Shown here: in pieces, positions 1 to 8,103 of the stretch
How the letters are laid out: each line of letters begins with the position of its first letter
How positions within the stretch are numbered: position 1 is the stretch's first letter
Assembly (NCBI GenBank): GCA_036744795.1
Contig: DAIOHK010000007.1
Coordinates: 1-64,000, forward strand
From: UBA5486 sp036744795
Lineage (GTDB): Bacteria; Bacillota; UBA4882; UBA10575
Length of the DNA: 64,000 nt
Direction: 5' to 3'
Position numbers and translations under genes: made by a program
Notes under the pieces: model-generated
The model's database searches: none
Told to the model about the DNA's origin: nothing
Seen by the model: the letters and a program-made list of their open reading frames with translations, nothing else

Positions 1-26
1 TAACTAAATTATGCAATTCCTTAATC

Positions 27-1535
27 CTAGGAAAAATCAAAATCTCCTTCTTTTTTTAGGATCACATCATGGGCACTACCTTCTCTAAGACTTAATGGAG
101 AAACAAGAGTAATCCTGGCCTTTTCCTGCAATTCAGGGATAGTTAATGCCCCGCAATTACACATCGTAGAACTGATCTTAGCAAGAGAAATATCCAAGTT
201 ATCTTTTAATTTTCCGGCATATGGCACATAGGAATCCACACCTTCTTCAAAAGATAGCCGTTCTTCTCCTCCCATATCATACCTTGCCCAGTTTCTTGCC
301 CGGTTAGAACCCTCTCCCCAGTATTCCTTAACAAAATTCATACCCTTACGTACCTTGCGGGAGGGGCTTTCATCGAAACGGGCAAAATACCTTCCTAGCA
401 TCACAAAGTCTGCACCCATAGCTAAAGCTAAAACCATATGATAATCGTGGACAATCCCTCCATCAGAGCAAAGCGGGATATAAACTCCAGTTCTTTTAAA
501 ATAATCATCCCTGGCTTTGGCTACTTCAATCACCGCAGTAGCTTGTCCCCGGCCAATCCCCTTTTGTTCCCTGGTAATACAGATCGACCCTCCCCCGATC
601 CCGATCTTTACAAAATCGGCACCGGCTTCCGCTAGATACAAAAACCCTTCACCATCAACTACATTACCTCCGCCAACCTTAACAGTATCATTAAACTCTT
701 CTTTAATATATTTAATCGTTTCGTATTGCCATTCGGTAAAACCATCAGAGGAATCTACACAGAGTATATCTGCACCAGCCTCTACTAAAGCGGGAACTCT
801 TTCCCGATAATCCCTGGTATTAATCCCGGCACCGGTTACCAACCGCTTATGATCATCAAGCAATTCCAGTGGATTCTCTTTATGGGCTGTGTAGTCTTTC
901 CTAAAAACTAGGTATCTTAGGTTCTGGTTTTCATCAATGATGGGCAAGCAATTTAATTTATGCTCCCAAATCAAGTCATTGGCCTCAGATAAAGTAATCC
1001 CTTCTCGGCCATAAATAATCGAGGAAAATGGAGTCATAAAATCTTTGATTTTTGTTTCAGGTGAAGTCCTGCCTTTCCGGTAATCCCTACTGGTAACAAT
1101 ACCCATTAGTCTCCCATTAGCAGTACCATCTTCAGTAATTGCAACCGTTGCATGTCCTGTCCTCGCCGTTAAAACCATTACATCCCGGAGAGTATTATCG
1201 GGTTTTAGATTTGAATCGCTTACAACAAAACCCGCTTTATAATTTTTTACTTTCCGTACCATCTCTACTTGTTCTTTAATCGGTTGCGAAGCATAAATAA
1301 AAGAAATACCACCGCTTCTTGCTAATTCGATTGCCATCTTATGATCGGAAACCGCCTGCATTATAGCTGAAGCAAGTGGAATATTCAAGGATAAAGAAGC
1401 AGATTCTCCTTTTTTAAACTTCACAATGGGAGTTCTAAGACTTACCTTTTCCGGGACACAATCTTTAGTTGTTAAATTGGGGAGCAGTAAATACTCACTA
1501 AAGGTTCTGCTTGGTTCTTTATAAAAATAGGCCAC
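27..1535 (-). CDS. guaB: IMP dehydrogenase, Tritrichomonas-like type
   Basis: Oxidises IMP to XMP with NAD+, the committed step of guanine nucleotide synthesis in the cytoplasm. The 502-residue protein is full length for the family. A CBS pair lies at about residues 100-220 inside the barrel. The catalytic loop GGGSICIT holds Cys319, and the flap holds Arg418-Tyr419; these match the numbering I recall for Tritrichomonas foetus IMPDH, as does the whole loop. The start is GTG, placed 7 bases after an AGGAGG site (minus strand, 1543-1549). A consensus promoter lies upstream. No other purine gene is adjacent; the stand-alone AICAR transformylase is 28 kb away. GMP reductase is a less likely alternative because of the CBS pair and the flap dyad. 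Confidence 0.93.
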   Translation of the reverse strand: MAYFYKEPSRTFSEYLLLPNLTTKDCVPEKVSLRTPIVKFKKGESASLSLNIPLASAIMQAVSDHKMAIELARSGGISFIYASQPIKEQVEMVRKVKNYKAGFVVSDSNLKPDNTLRDVMVLTARTGHATVAITEDGTANGRLMGIVTSRDYRKGRTSPETKIKDFMTPFSSIIYGREGITLSEANDLIWEHKLNCLPIIDENQNLRYLVFRKDYTAHKENPLELLDDHKRLVTGAGINTRDYRERVPALVEAGADILCVDSSDGFTEWQYETIKYIKEEFNDTVKVGGGNVVDGEGFLYLAEAGADFVKIGIGGGSICITREQKGIGRGQATAVIEVAKARDDYFKRTGVYIPLCSDGGIVHDYHMVLALAMGADFVMLGRYFARFDESPSRKVRKGMNFVKEYWGEGSNRARNWARYDMGGEERLSFEEGVDSYVPYAGKLKDNLDISLAKISSTMCNCGALTIPELQEKARITLVSPLSLREGSAHDVILKKEGDFDFS

Positions 1536-1574
1536 TAAATAACCTCCTCTATGTTAAAGGTATAGATTTTTTAA

Positions 1575-1603
1575 ATTATAAAAGAGTTTGCTGCCGATGT
1601 CAA
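1575..1603 (-). promoter_or_regulatory. Sigma-A promoter of guaB
   Basis: On the minus strand TTGACA (1603-1598) and TATAAT (1580-1575) are separated by exactly 17 bases, a perfect vegetative promoter. It lies about 40 bases upstream of the guaB GTG start. I see no purine riboswitch in the short leader. Confidence 0.8.
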
Positions 1604-1750
1604 GCGCTTATAGAAACTTTAGTCTGCTGGAAACTTTTAATAATTATTTTAATTGAGCAAGGACTCTTTGCCTGAATATCCCGAACTTGCTGGGGAATAT
1701 TAGTTATAAAGACAATAAGATTCTGATCATTGAAAGGAAGGTCGGGAAGA

Positions 1751-3184
1751 TTGACAGATGAAAAAAAACGTTTTGATCCCAGAGTAACTATTCCCCTGCT
1801 CACTATTGCTTTAATAGCCTCTTTGGCTTGGGGTTATACCCAGTACCGTGGTAAACGAGGTTGGGAGCTTAGGGCTGAAAACCAATATAATAAGTCTTTC
1901 TCTGAATTAGCAATGCATGTAGGAGAATTAGAGACCCTATTGGCTAAAGTAAGGGTTTCAAACTCTAATCCTAAATTATTTAAAAGCTTTACTGATATTT
2001 GGCGCCAAGCCTATCTTTCCCAGGAGGACATGGGGCAACTTCCTTTAGCTTCTGTAGAACTTGCCAAAACAAAGGAGTTCCTTGCCAAGGTAGGGGCTTT
2101 CTCTTTCAACATGGTAAATAAATTAAACCAAAATAACAATCAGAAAACTGTAGAAACCAATACCGCTACTCAAGTTTTATCTGAAAAAGACAAAACCACT
2201 TTAAATGGCCTGCATCGACAAGCCCGTTATCTTTCCGAACAACTTATTGCCCTCCAGGAAAGGATGTTAGAGTCCACTGAAAAATGGGTTAATGTAGACC
2301 GCATTAGTGCTACCTATATGACTACCGATGTTTCCAGTCGTCTGGATACTAACAAAATTACCAAAGGTTTTATGATGATGGAAGATGGGTTTAAACGTCT
2401 CCCCGAACCTGAATTGGAAGGAAATTTACTTAATATTAAACCCGCTCCCAAAGGCATTACCGGAGAAAATATCAGTGTTGAGCAAGCACGCGAAATAGTC
2501 CAAAATTTTGTAGATAAAGGTTCTACTCGTTACCGAGTAAATTATGAGGGTCAAATTAATAAAGGAAATTACCCTCTTTATCATTTCCGTCTTACAGAAG
2601 AAAGTGAAGAGGGAAGGGAAACTAAAACTGCTGATATTGCCCGTGTAGGAGTTACAGTTAAAGGTGGACATGTTGAATGGATGCTTAAAGAAAGAGAGAT
2701 CACTAAAAGTAGTATCTCTTTAGACGAAGCAAAAACTAGAGCTAGAAATTACCTTGAAAACCGCGGGTATATGGGAATGACTCCTGTGGCGACCGAAAAA
2801 TTCAGAAACATCGCTCTAGTCTCTCTCTGTCCCACCATCCACGAGACTATTATCTATCCAGAAATGGTTAAGATTCAAGTAGCTCTAGATAATGGTGAGA
2901 TTTTAGGAATGGATGCCACTTCCTACCTTATTTTTCATGACCCAAAAAGAGTGATTTCCTCGCCACGTTTAACTGAAGACGAAATTAGAAAAGGACGAAA
3001 CAAAAATTTAAAGGTCGAACAAATTAAGAAAGCAATAATTCTTAATGATCAGTTTCAAGAGATACTCTGTTATGAGTGTATTGGGACTTTGGATCATGAC
3101 CGCTTTCGTCTATTTGTTAATGCTTCATCTGGTATGGAGGAACGTATACAACGTATTAATGATCAAGGGGTAGAAATAATATAA
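1751..3184 (+). CDS. ypeB: Germination protein YpeB
   Basis: YpeB is a spore protein needed for stable deposition of the cortex-lytic enzyme SleB. The protein has one N-terminal membrane segment (about residues 12-28), a long helical region rich in Asn and Gln, and C-terminal PepSY-like repeats (roughly the last 200 residues). Two TTG starts are possible, at 1730 and 1751; I prefer 1751 because AAAGGAAGG (1733-1741) is then 9 bases upstream. In many spore formers sleB directly precedes ypeB; here the gene stands alone after a divergent guaB. An intrinsic terminator follows at once. This gene is good evidence that the organism sporulates. Confidence 0.85.
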   Translation: MTDEKKRFDPRVTIPLLTIALIASLAWGYTQYRGKRGWELRAENQYNKSFSELAMHVGELETLLAKVRVSNSNPKLFKSFTDIWRQAYLSQEDMGQLPLASVELAKTKEFLAKVGAFSFNMVNKLNQNNNQKTVETNTATQVLSEKDKTTLNGLHRQARYLSEQLIALQERMLESTEKWVNVDRISATYMTTDVSSRLDTNKITKGFMMMEDGFKRLPEPELEGNLLNIKPAPKGITGENISVEQAREIVQNFVDKGSTRYRVNYEGQINKGNYPLYHFRLTEESEEGRETKTADIARVGVTVKGGHVEWMLKEREITKSSISLDEAKTRARNYLENRGYMGMTPVATEKFRNIALVSLCPTIHETIIYPEMVKIQVALDNGEILGMDATSYLIFHDPKRVISSPRLTEDEIRKGRNKNLKVEQIKKAIILNDQFQEILCYECIGTLDHDRFRLFVNASSGMEERIQRINDQGVEII

Positions 3185-3187
3185 AAA

Positions 3188-3215
3188 AACCTGGCCAGAT
3201 GGCCAGGTTTTTTTA
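3188..3215 (+). terminator. Intrinsic terminator after ypeB
   Basis: A perfect 7-bp stem CCTGGCC (3190-3196) and GGCCAGG (3201-3207) with a 4-base loop is followed by a run of seven T. A-tracts on the other side could make it work in both directions. Confidence 0.85.
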
Positions 3216-3293
3216 TTTAGCCTTATGTTTTTAGTAGTTTTGCCGATGTTAATATTAAGACTGATCGTATTTTATCAGGAGGTAATTTAAGCA

Positions 3294-3659
3294 ATGAGTT
3301 ATCGGATTATGCTAGTGGATGATGCTCAAGTCATTAGACTTATGTTGACTAGAATTTTGAGAGCAGGAGGCTATGAAATCGCTGGAGAAGCTAGCAATGG
3401 CATGGAAGCTGTAGAACTATACAAAAAAGTAAATCCTGATCTGGTGATGATGGATATTACGATGCCTACAATGTCTGGGATTGAAGCTGTTCGTAAGATA
3501 AGAGAATATGATTCTGAGGCTAAGGTCATTATGTGTTCAGCCATCGGACAGAAGACTATGGTGATAGAGGCTATAGAAGCTGGAGCTAGAAACTATATTA
3601 TTAAACCCTTCGAACCCCAAAAAGTTTTAGATGTAGTTTCTTCCGTTTTAACCGCTTAA
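3294..3659 (+). CDS. CheY-like single-domain response regulator
   Basis: A stand-alone receiver domain of 121 residues with no output domain. The acidic pair Asp9-Asp10, phospho-acceptor Asp54, switch Ser82 and Lys104 (motif IIKPF) are all present, so it should be phosphorylated by a histidine kinase. The ATG is preceded by AGGAGG (3277-3282). A paralogue follows after 61 bases. No kinase, CheA or chemotaxis gene is adjacent, so the partner is unknown. Single receivers of this form can act in chemotaxis or as phosphorelay intermediates such as Spo0F; the sequence does not decide. Confidence 0.88.
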   Translation: MSYRIMLVDDAQVIRLMLTRILRAGGYEIAGEASNGMEAVELYKKVNPDLVMMDITMPTMSGIEAVRKIREYDSEAKVIMCSAIGQKTMVIEAIEAGARNYIIKPFEPQKVLDVVSSVLTA

Positions 3660-3720
3660 GCTTCGTCCACTATTGGCAGATAATAGTTGAAGAGCTAGTG
3701 GATAAAAAGGAGTTTTGTAG

Positions 3721-4086
3721 ATGGGTAATTCAATAATGCTAGTCGATGATGCACAGGTAGTTTTATTAAAACTATCTAGAATTCTAACAAACGCTGGGTA
3801 TAATATAGTCACAGAAGCCACTAATGGTGCTGAGGCTGTAGAAAAATATAAGCAATATTACCCGGACTTGGTAATTATGGATATTATTATGCCGGATATG
3901 AAAGGAATCGATGCGGTAAAAGAAATTATTAAATTTGATCCTGATGCCCGGATCATCATGTGTACAAATCTGGCCAAGAAAACAACTGTAATTGATGCCA
4001 TTTTGGCAGGAGCCCGCAATTATATTTTAAAACCTTTTAACCCCCAGAAAGTTATTGATGTTGTTTCTGTTGTAATTAACAGTTAA
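3721..4086 (+). CDS. CheY-like single-domain response regulator, paralogue
   Basis: Second stand-alone receiver of the same length as its upstream neighbour, clearly a tandem duplicate. It keeps Asp9-Asp10, Asp54 and Lys104 (motif ILKPF), but the switch residue is Thr82 in place of Ser82. The region after the switch also differs (NLAKKT versus AIGQKT), which suggests different partners. It ends back to back with the convergent transporter gene: the stop codons occupy adjacent triplets, with no room for a terminator between them. Function beyond phosphotransfer cannot be read from the sequence. Confidence 0.88.
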   Translation: MGNSIMLVDDAQVVLLKLSRILTNAGYNIVTEATNGAEAVEKYKQYYPDLVIMDIIMPDMKGIDAVKEIIKFDPDARIIMCTNLAKKTTVIDAILAGARNYILKPFNPQKVIDVVSVVINS

Positions 4087-4527
4087 TCATTTTCTTAATA
4101 AAAGAAATGCTCCGATCACCATTAAAACGATTCCGATTATTTTCCCAATAGTAAAAGGAATCGTTTCTTGATTAAATAGACCAAAATGATCAATAAGATA
4201 CGCTGTTAAAAGTTGGAAGAAGATAATACCGGTAGTAGCAATTCCCACTCCTAACTTTGGAATTGCTACTGCTACCCCATAAATAATTGCCACCCCAATC
4301 GGCCCGCCTAACCAGAAATAAAAAGGTATTGCTGTCAATTTTGCTAAAAATGATTCCCCCTTCATAAAAAATAAAAGCAATACCCCTACTGTTAAAGTTC
4401 CAAGAAACTGTACACTAAAGGTAGCAGGAAGCAAACCCAATTTTTCCCCAAGATAGGAATTTAGACTTCCTTGAACTGCCATTAAGGCTCCGGCTAACCC
4501 GGCAATAAGAATAAAAAAAATATTCAT
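4087..4527 (-). CDS. YdcZ/DUF606-type small DMT transporter
   Basis: An integral membrane protein of 146 residues with about five hydrophobic segments. The N-terminal pattern, including AVQGSLNSYLGEK, and the later GVAIIYGVAVAIPKLGVG stretch are typical of the YdcZ (DUF606) family in the drug/metabolite transporter superfamily. These are half-size transporters of mostly unknown substrate, thought to dimerise. I start it at the internal ATG at 4527, since the upstream 24 codons are charged and unlike family members. It is convergent with the CheY pair and divergent from the ZIP transporter. Confidence 0.78.
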   Translation of the reverse strand: MNIFFILIAGLAGALMAVQGSLNSYLGEKLGLLPATFSVQFLGTLTVGVLLLFFMKGESFLAKLTAIPFYFWLGGPIGVAIIYGVAVAIPKLGVGIATTGIIFFQLLTAYLIDHFGLFNQETIPFTIGKIIGIVLMVIGAFLLLRK

Positions 4528-4635
4528 CCCCACCAACCCCAATCTTCTTGTAGGATAAATTTTATTCTCCCCCACCACTCGGAGGCATATCCAATACATT
4601 CTCAGGAATAAGATGGAAACCAGGAGGGGGATGGC

Positions 4636-5373
4636 TTGAAGGTTATTTTTTCTGCGGCAGTCTTAGGTTTTCTTGTTGGAATTTTGGGTGCCGGCTTGGG
4701 AGGATTAGGAGCAATCTTTGTACCAAAAATTACCCAAAAGCAACAAAGCAGGCTTGTTGGATTCTCTGGCGGAGTAATGCTAGGGGTTGTAATTTGGGAC
4801 TTATTCCCTGAAGCTTGGAAACTTGGCCCCAACTATACTTTAGCCGGATTTTTCTGGGGTGCAGTTTTTATCTTGCTTTTAAGAAAATATTACCAACTCA
4901 CTGATCAGGAGAAAAAGACTTCAAGATTTGCCAAAGCAGGAATACTTTTGGGAATTGGAATTGCCTTACATAATTTTCCGGAAGGGGTTGCCGTAGGAAC
5001 GGTCTTTGCCAATGATCCAAAATCAACTCTATGGTGGCAATTATCCTTACTAATGGCGATCCATAACATTCCGGAGGGTTTAGCAGTGGCTACTACCCTT
5101 AAATTGGGGGAAACCAGCTGGAAAAAGATTGCCTTTGTGCTTACCATTGCTGAATTACCAATGTGTATTGGGGCACTTCTCGGTGGAATTCTCGGATCTA
5201 TTGCAACTGCTTGGACTGCTTCCGCCTTAGGCTTTGCCGGGGGTGCTATGTTCCTTTTAGTCTGTGCCGAACTTGTTCCCATGGCTTGGCAGATGGCAGG
5301 GTTTTTTCATACCTTAATCGGATTAGGAAGCGGTCTAGGCACCGCCTGGATCCTTACCATCATTCTTTCTTGA
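4636..5373 (+). CDS. ZIP family metal transporter
   Basis: A polytopic membrane protein of 245 residues that probably imports zinc or another divalent metal. Two ZIP signature helices carry the metal-binding motifs HNFPEG (residues 112-117) and HNIPEG (143-148). The short charged loop at about residues 88-100 lacks the long His-rich loop of many ZIPs. The start is TTG at 4636, 8 bases after AGGAGG (4622-4627); the ATG at 4631 runs directly into a stop. Metal specificity cannot be assigned, and no metalloregulator or operator was recognised upstream. Confidence 0.87.
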   Translation: MKVIFSAAVLGFLVGILGAGLGGLGAIFVPKITQKQQSRLVGFSGGVMLGVVIWDLFPEAWKLGPNYTLAGFFWGAVFILLLRKYYQLTDQEKKTSRFAKAGILLGIGIALHNFPEGVAVGTVFANDPKSTLWWQLSLLMAIHNIPEGLAVATTLKLGETSWKKIAFVLTIAELPMCIGALLGGILGSIATAWTASALGFAGGAMFLLVCAELVPMAWQMAGFFHTLIGLGSGLGTAWILTIILS

Positions 5374-5459
5374 TCATGATTTACTTAGAACGGAAAATAT
5401 AACTTAAAAGAATGAACTGACTCCCCCTTGGGAAAAATAACGGCAAGGAGGGATCAATT

Positions 5460-5675
5460 ATGGCTAAAAACAATGTTAAAGTAAGATGTTATGTGGACAG
5501 TTGTGATTATTGGGGGGAGAACAACCTATGTGCCGCCAAAACAATTGAAGTAGATAATCAGTCCATCGGCGATCGTAGCATGGAAATTGGAACCCTGGGT
5601 GAAGGGAAGGATGAAGCAAAAACCTCGAAAGGAACTTACTGTCGAACCTACAAGCCTAAAAAGAATGATTATTAA
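5460..5675 (+). CDS. DUF1540 cysteine-rich protein
   Basis: A 71-residue protein with the DUF1540 pattern: CYVDSCDYWGENNLCAA near the N-terminus and one further Cys at TYCRTY near the C-terminus. The spaced cysteines suggest metal binding. Family members are small proteins common in spore-forming Firmicutes, and their function is unknown. AAGGAGGG lies just upstream of the ATG. The gene is monocistronic, with a terminator directly downstream. Confidence 0.85.
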   Translation: MAKNNVKVRCYVDSCDYWGENNLCAAKTIEVDNQSIGDRSMEIGTLGEGKDEAKTSKGTYCRTYKPKKNDY

Positions 5676-5701
5676 TAAGCATGCATAATTTAATGAACAT
5701 A

Positions 5702-5730
5702 ATCCGGCCAAAAGGCCGGTTTTTATTTTT
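5702..5730 (+). terminator. Intrinsic terminator after DUF1540 gene
   Basis: CCGGCC (5704-5709) and GGCCGG (5714-5719) pair around an AAAA loop and are followed by a T-rich tract. Confidence 0.85.
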
Positions 5731-5859
5731 TAAAAACAAAAGATCATACGAAAACTACTCTCATTAACAGAAGGGATTGTGGAAAAAGGACTTTTTTTAT
5801 TAATCCCGAATAAAACAAAAAATCTTCTAATTAAATCCGATCAAAAGGGGTGTATTTTT

Positions 5860-7521
5860 ATGCGTAGTAACCAGGTGAAAAAAGGAACCGTTAGAGCTCC
5901 CCACCGTTCCTTATTCAAAGCCATGGGTTATACTGATGAAGAACTAAGCAGACCTTTAATTGGTGTTGCTAATTCTTTCAATGAAGTAATACCCGGGCAT
6001 ATCCACCTTCGAACAATAGCCGAAGCTGCTAAAGCTGGTATAAGAATGGCTGGAGGGACTCCTATAGAATTTGGAGTAATCGGCGTTTGTGATGGAATTG
6101 CCATGGGGCATGAAGGGATGAAATACTCACTGGCCAGCAGAGAACTGATTTCCGATTCAATAGAGATTATGACCAGTGCCCACGCCTTCGATGGTTTAGT
6201 CTTGATCCCAAATTGTGATAAAATAGTCCCAGGTATGTTAATGGCAGCAGGAAGGCTTAATCTCCCAAGCATTATTTTAAGCGGCGGTCCAATGCTAGCC
6301 GGGGAACTTAAAGGTAACCGCCTTGATCTGAATTCTGTATTTGAAGGTGTGGGCGCACTGGCCATTGGCAAAATTACTGAGGAAGATTTAGCAGCAATTG
6401 AAGAACGAGCCTGCCCTGGATGTGGTTCCTGTTCAGGAATGTTTACTGCTAATACCATGAACTGTTTAACTGAAGTTCTAGGGATGGCACTTCCCGGTAA
6501 TGGTACGATCCCGGCAGTAAATGCTAGGCGGCTACGTCTGGCCAAAGCATCCGGTTTTAAAATAATGGAATTGGTTAAAGCCGAAATTAGGCCACGTGCA
6601 ATTATGACTAAAGAAGCTTTCACCAACGCCCTTACTGTAGACATGGCAATCGGTGGATCAACTAATACAATCCTTCACCTTCCTGCCATTGCTCATGAGG
6701 TTGAAATTAAACTCGATTTGAACTGGATCAATGAACTTAGTCAGAAAATCCCGCATCTTTGTCATCTCCGTCCTTCCGGGCCTCATCATCTCCAGGATCT
6801 TGATACCGCTGGTGGTATTTCTGCCTTGATGGCTACTTTGGCAGAACAAAACTTAATTGATTTATCTCCCCTGACGATTACCGGCCAAAGTATTGGAGAG
6901 AATATTAAAGAAGCACAAAATCTTAATCCTGCTGTTATTAGACCAATCAATAACCCATACCACGAGCGGGGTGGCCTGGCCATTCTCTTTGGTACTTTAG
7001 CCCCGGATGGTGCTGTTGTTAAACAATCGGCCGTTGACTCCGGGATGCTGATTCACGAAGGGCCAGCTCGGGTCTTTGAATCTGAAGAAGAAGCAATTTC
7101 AGCGATTCTTGGTGGTAATATTAATTTCGGGGAGATCATAGTAATTAGATATGAAGGCCCTAAAGGAGGACCAGGCATGCGGGAAATGCTCTCCCCAACT
7201 TCTGCCATTGCCGGGATGGGGCTTGACCGGCAAGTCGCTTTAATCACAGATGGTCGTTTCTCCGGAGCTAGCCGCGGAGCTTCAATTGGACATGTTTCAC
7301 CAGAAGCTGCCACTGGCGGCCCAATTGCCTTGGTTCATGAGGGTGACCGAATCAGCATTGACATCCCGGCCCATCGCCTAGATTTACTGGTCGAGCAAGA
7401 AGAAATTGAACGAAGAAAAGCCCAATGGCAACAACCTACACTTAAAATAACCCATGGATACCTGGGTAGATACGCAAAATTAGTAAAATCCGCTAATACA
7501 GGAGCGATCATAGATGCCTGA
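5860..7521 (+). CDS. ilvD: Dihydroxy-acid dehydratase
   Basis: Converts dihydroxy-isovalerate and dihydroxy-methylvalerate to the 2-keto acids that precede valine, isoleucine and leucine. The protein is 553 residues. The iron-sulfur and Mg motifs are present: NCDKIVPGM near residue 119, and CPGCGSCSGMF (185-195). The region around residue 46 reads PGHIHL, as in the oxygen-labile E. coli form, not the Cys form of plant enzymes; I infer a [4Fe-4S] cluster. I start it at ATG 5860, about 9 bases after AAAAGGGG; the upstream in-frame extension contains a small hairpin (GGGATT at 5773, AATCCC near 5802). It overlaps the next gene by 8 bases. Its product feeds the leucine branch encoded at 17-20 kb. 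Confidence 0.95.
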   Translation: MRSNQVKKGTVRAPHRSLFKAMGYTDEELSRPLIGVANSFNEVIPGHIHLRTIAEAAKAGIRMAGGTPIEFGVIGVCDGIAMGHEGMKYSLASRELISDSIEIMTSAHAFDGLVLIPNCDKIVPGMLMAAGRLNLPSIILSGGPMLAGELKGNRLDLNSVFEGVGALAIGKITEEDLAAIEERACPGCGSCSGMFTANTMNCLTEVLGMALPGNGTIPAVNARRLRLAKASGFKIMELVKAEIRPRAIMTKEAFTNALTVDMAIGGSTNTILHLPAIAHEVEIKLDLNWINELSQKIPHLCHLRPSGPHHLQDLDTAGGISALMATLAEQNLIDLSPLTITGQSIGENIKEAQNLNPAVIRPINNPYHERGGLAILFGTLAPDGAVVKQSAVDSGMLIHEGPARVFESEEEAISAILGGNINFGEIIVIRYEGPKGGPGMREMLSPTSAIAGMGLDRQVALITDGRFSGASRGASIGHVSPEAATGGPIALVHEGDRISIDIPAHRLDLLVEQEEIERRKAQWQQPTLKITHGYLGRYAKLVKSANTGAIIDA

Positions 7522-7729
7522 TAAAAAAAGTTTGGTAACTTTAACAAAAGTAAAAAACCCCACCAAAGCCTCGCTAATTAGGAGTATCCTAAAAGGTTCA
7601 GGAATTGAATCCTTGATTCCCGATGAGAACTTCGGAACGATCTATGGTGGAACTTTGGGTATTAGGATCCAGGTTCGAACAGAAGATCTGGAAAAAGCTA
7701 AAGAAGTACTGGAAAACTTTGAATCCTAA
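7514..7729 (+). CDS. DUF2007 small protein
   Basis: A 71-residue protein of the DUF2007 family (putative signal-transducing protein, ferredoxin-like fold). The N-terminal strand VTLTKVKNPTKASLIRSIL and the C-terminal VRTEDLEKAKEVLE helix fit the family. The ATG lies inside the end of ilvD (8-base overlap), so the two are translationally coupled. The role is unknown; some family members bind PII-type proteins, but nothing here proves it. Confidence 0.75.
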   Translation: MPDKKSLVTLTKVKNPTKASLIRSILKGSGIESLIPDENFGTIYGGTLGIRIQVRTEDLEKAKEVLENFES

Positions 7730-7852
7730 AAAAATTTGTTATTTTTGTTTTGAGCTCTCATTAAAGCAGACAGCATAATTTCATCCTATAATTTTATATT
7801 ACCTACTACTCCTATCAAGGCTAACTATAGCTAGTGTTTAGTATTAATCTTC

Positions 7853-7882
7853 ACAGCGCCATGAAATCATGGCGCTTTTTAT
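7853..7882 (+). terminator. Intrinsic terminator after ilvD-DUF2007
   Basis: AGCGCCATGA (7855-7864) pairs perfectly with TCATGGCGCT (7867-7876), followed by a T run. This closes the ilvD unit; the rest of the 353-base gap holds the arg promoter region. Confidence 0.85.
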
Positions 7883-7912
7883 AATATATTTATCTACCTT
7901 CCGCCTTTATTT

Positions 7913-7953
7913 TTCGTATATAAATATACAATAATTTTGCATATTAATTATTG
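7913..7953. promoter_or_regulatory. Candidate ArgR operator (two ARG-box-like 18-mers)
   Basis: Two AT-rich 18-base stretches, 7913-7930 and 7936-7953, resemble ARG boxes and are 5 bases apart. The second keeps the TGCAT and AAT half-site features but loses the final CA; the first keeps both AT cores with a poor CA. The second overlaps the -35 of the predicted arg promoter. This is an inference from position and partial consensus; no argR lies in the window. Confidence 0.4.
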
Positions 7954-7979
7954 CCTTTTTAAACATTTTCCTATATAAT
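7951..7979 (+). promoter_or_regulatory. Predicted arg operon promoter
   Basis: TTGCCT (7951-7956) and TATAAT (7974-7979) are separated by 17 bases. The predicted leader runs about 115 bases to argC, with no obvious T-box or terminator. Confidence 0.6.
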
Positions 7980-8103
7980 AATGACCAATCTTACATTTTT
8001 CGCTTGTTATATTCAAATTAAACTTTATTGGAATGGTTTTTTATGCAGGGGCACTACATAAGTTTATTTACATCTCCCAGGTTTGGAGAAAGGAGAAATA
8101 GTA

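Noticed and set aside
438..810. Plus-strand open frames inside guaB.
   Set aside because: They are antisense to a well-supported gene, lack ribosome binding sites and resemble no protein family.
3240..4090. Possible Spo0F or chemotaxis identity for the two receivers.
   Set aside because: Neither is decided by the sequence, as no sporulation phosphorelay or chemotaxis gene is next to them.
5928..6644. Long minus-strand open frame inside ilvD (238 codons).
   Set aside because: It mirrors the reading frame of a conserved enzyme; composition is typical of an antisense shadow, with no start signal.
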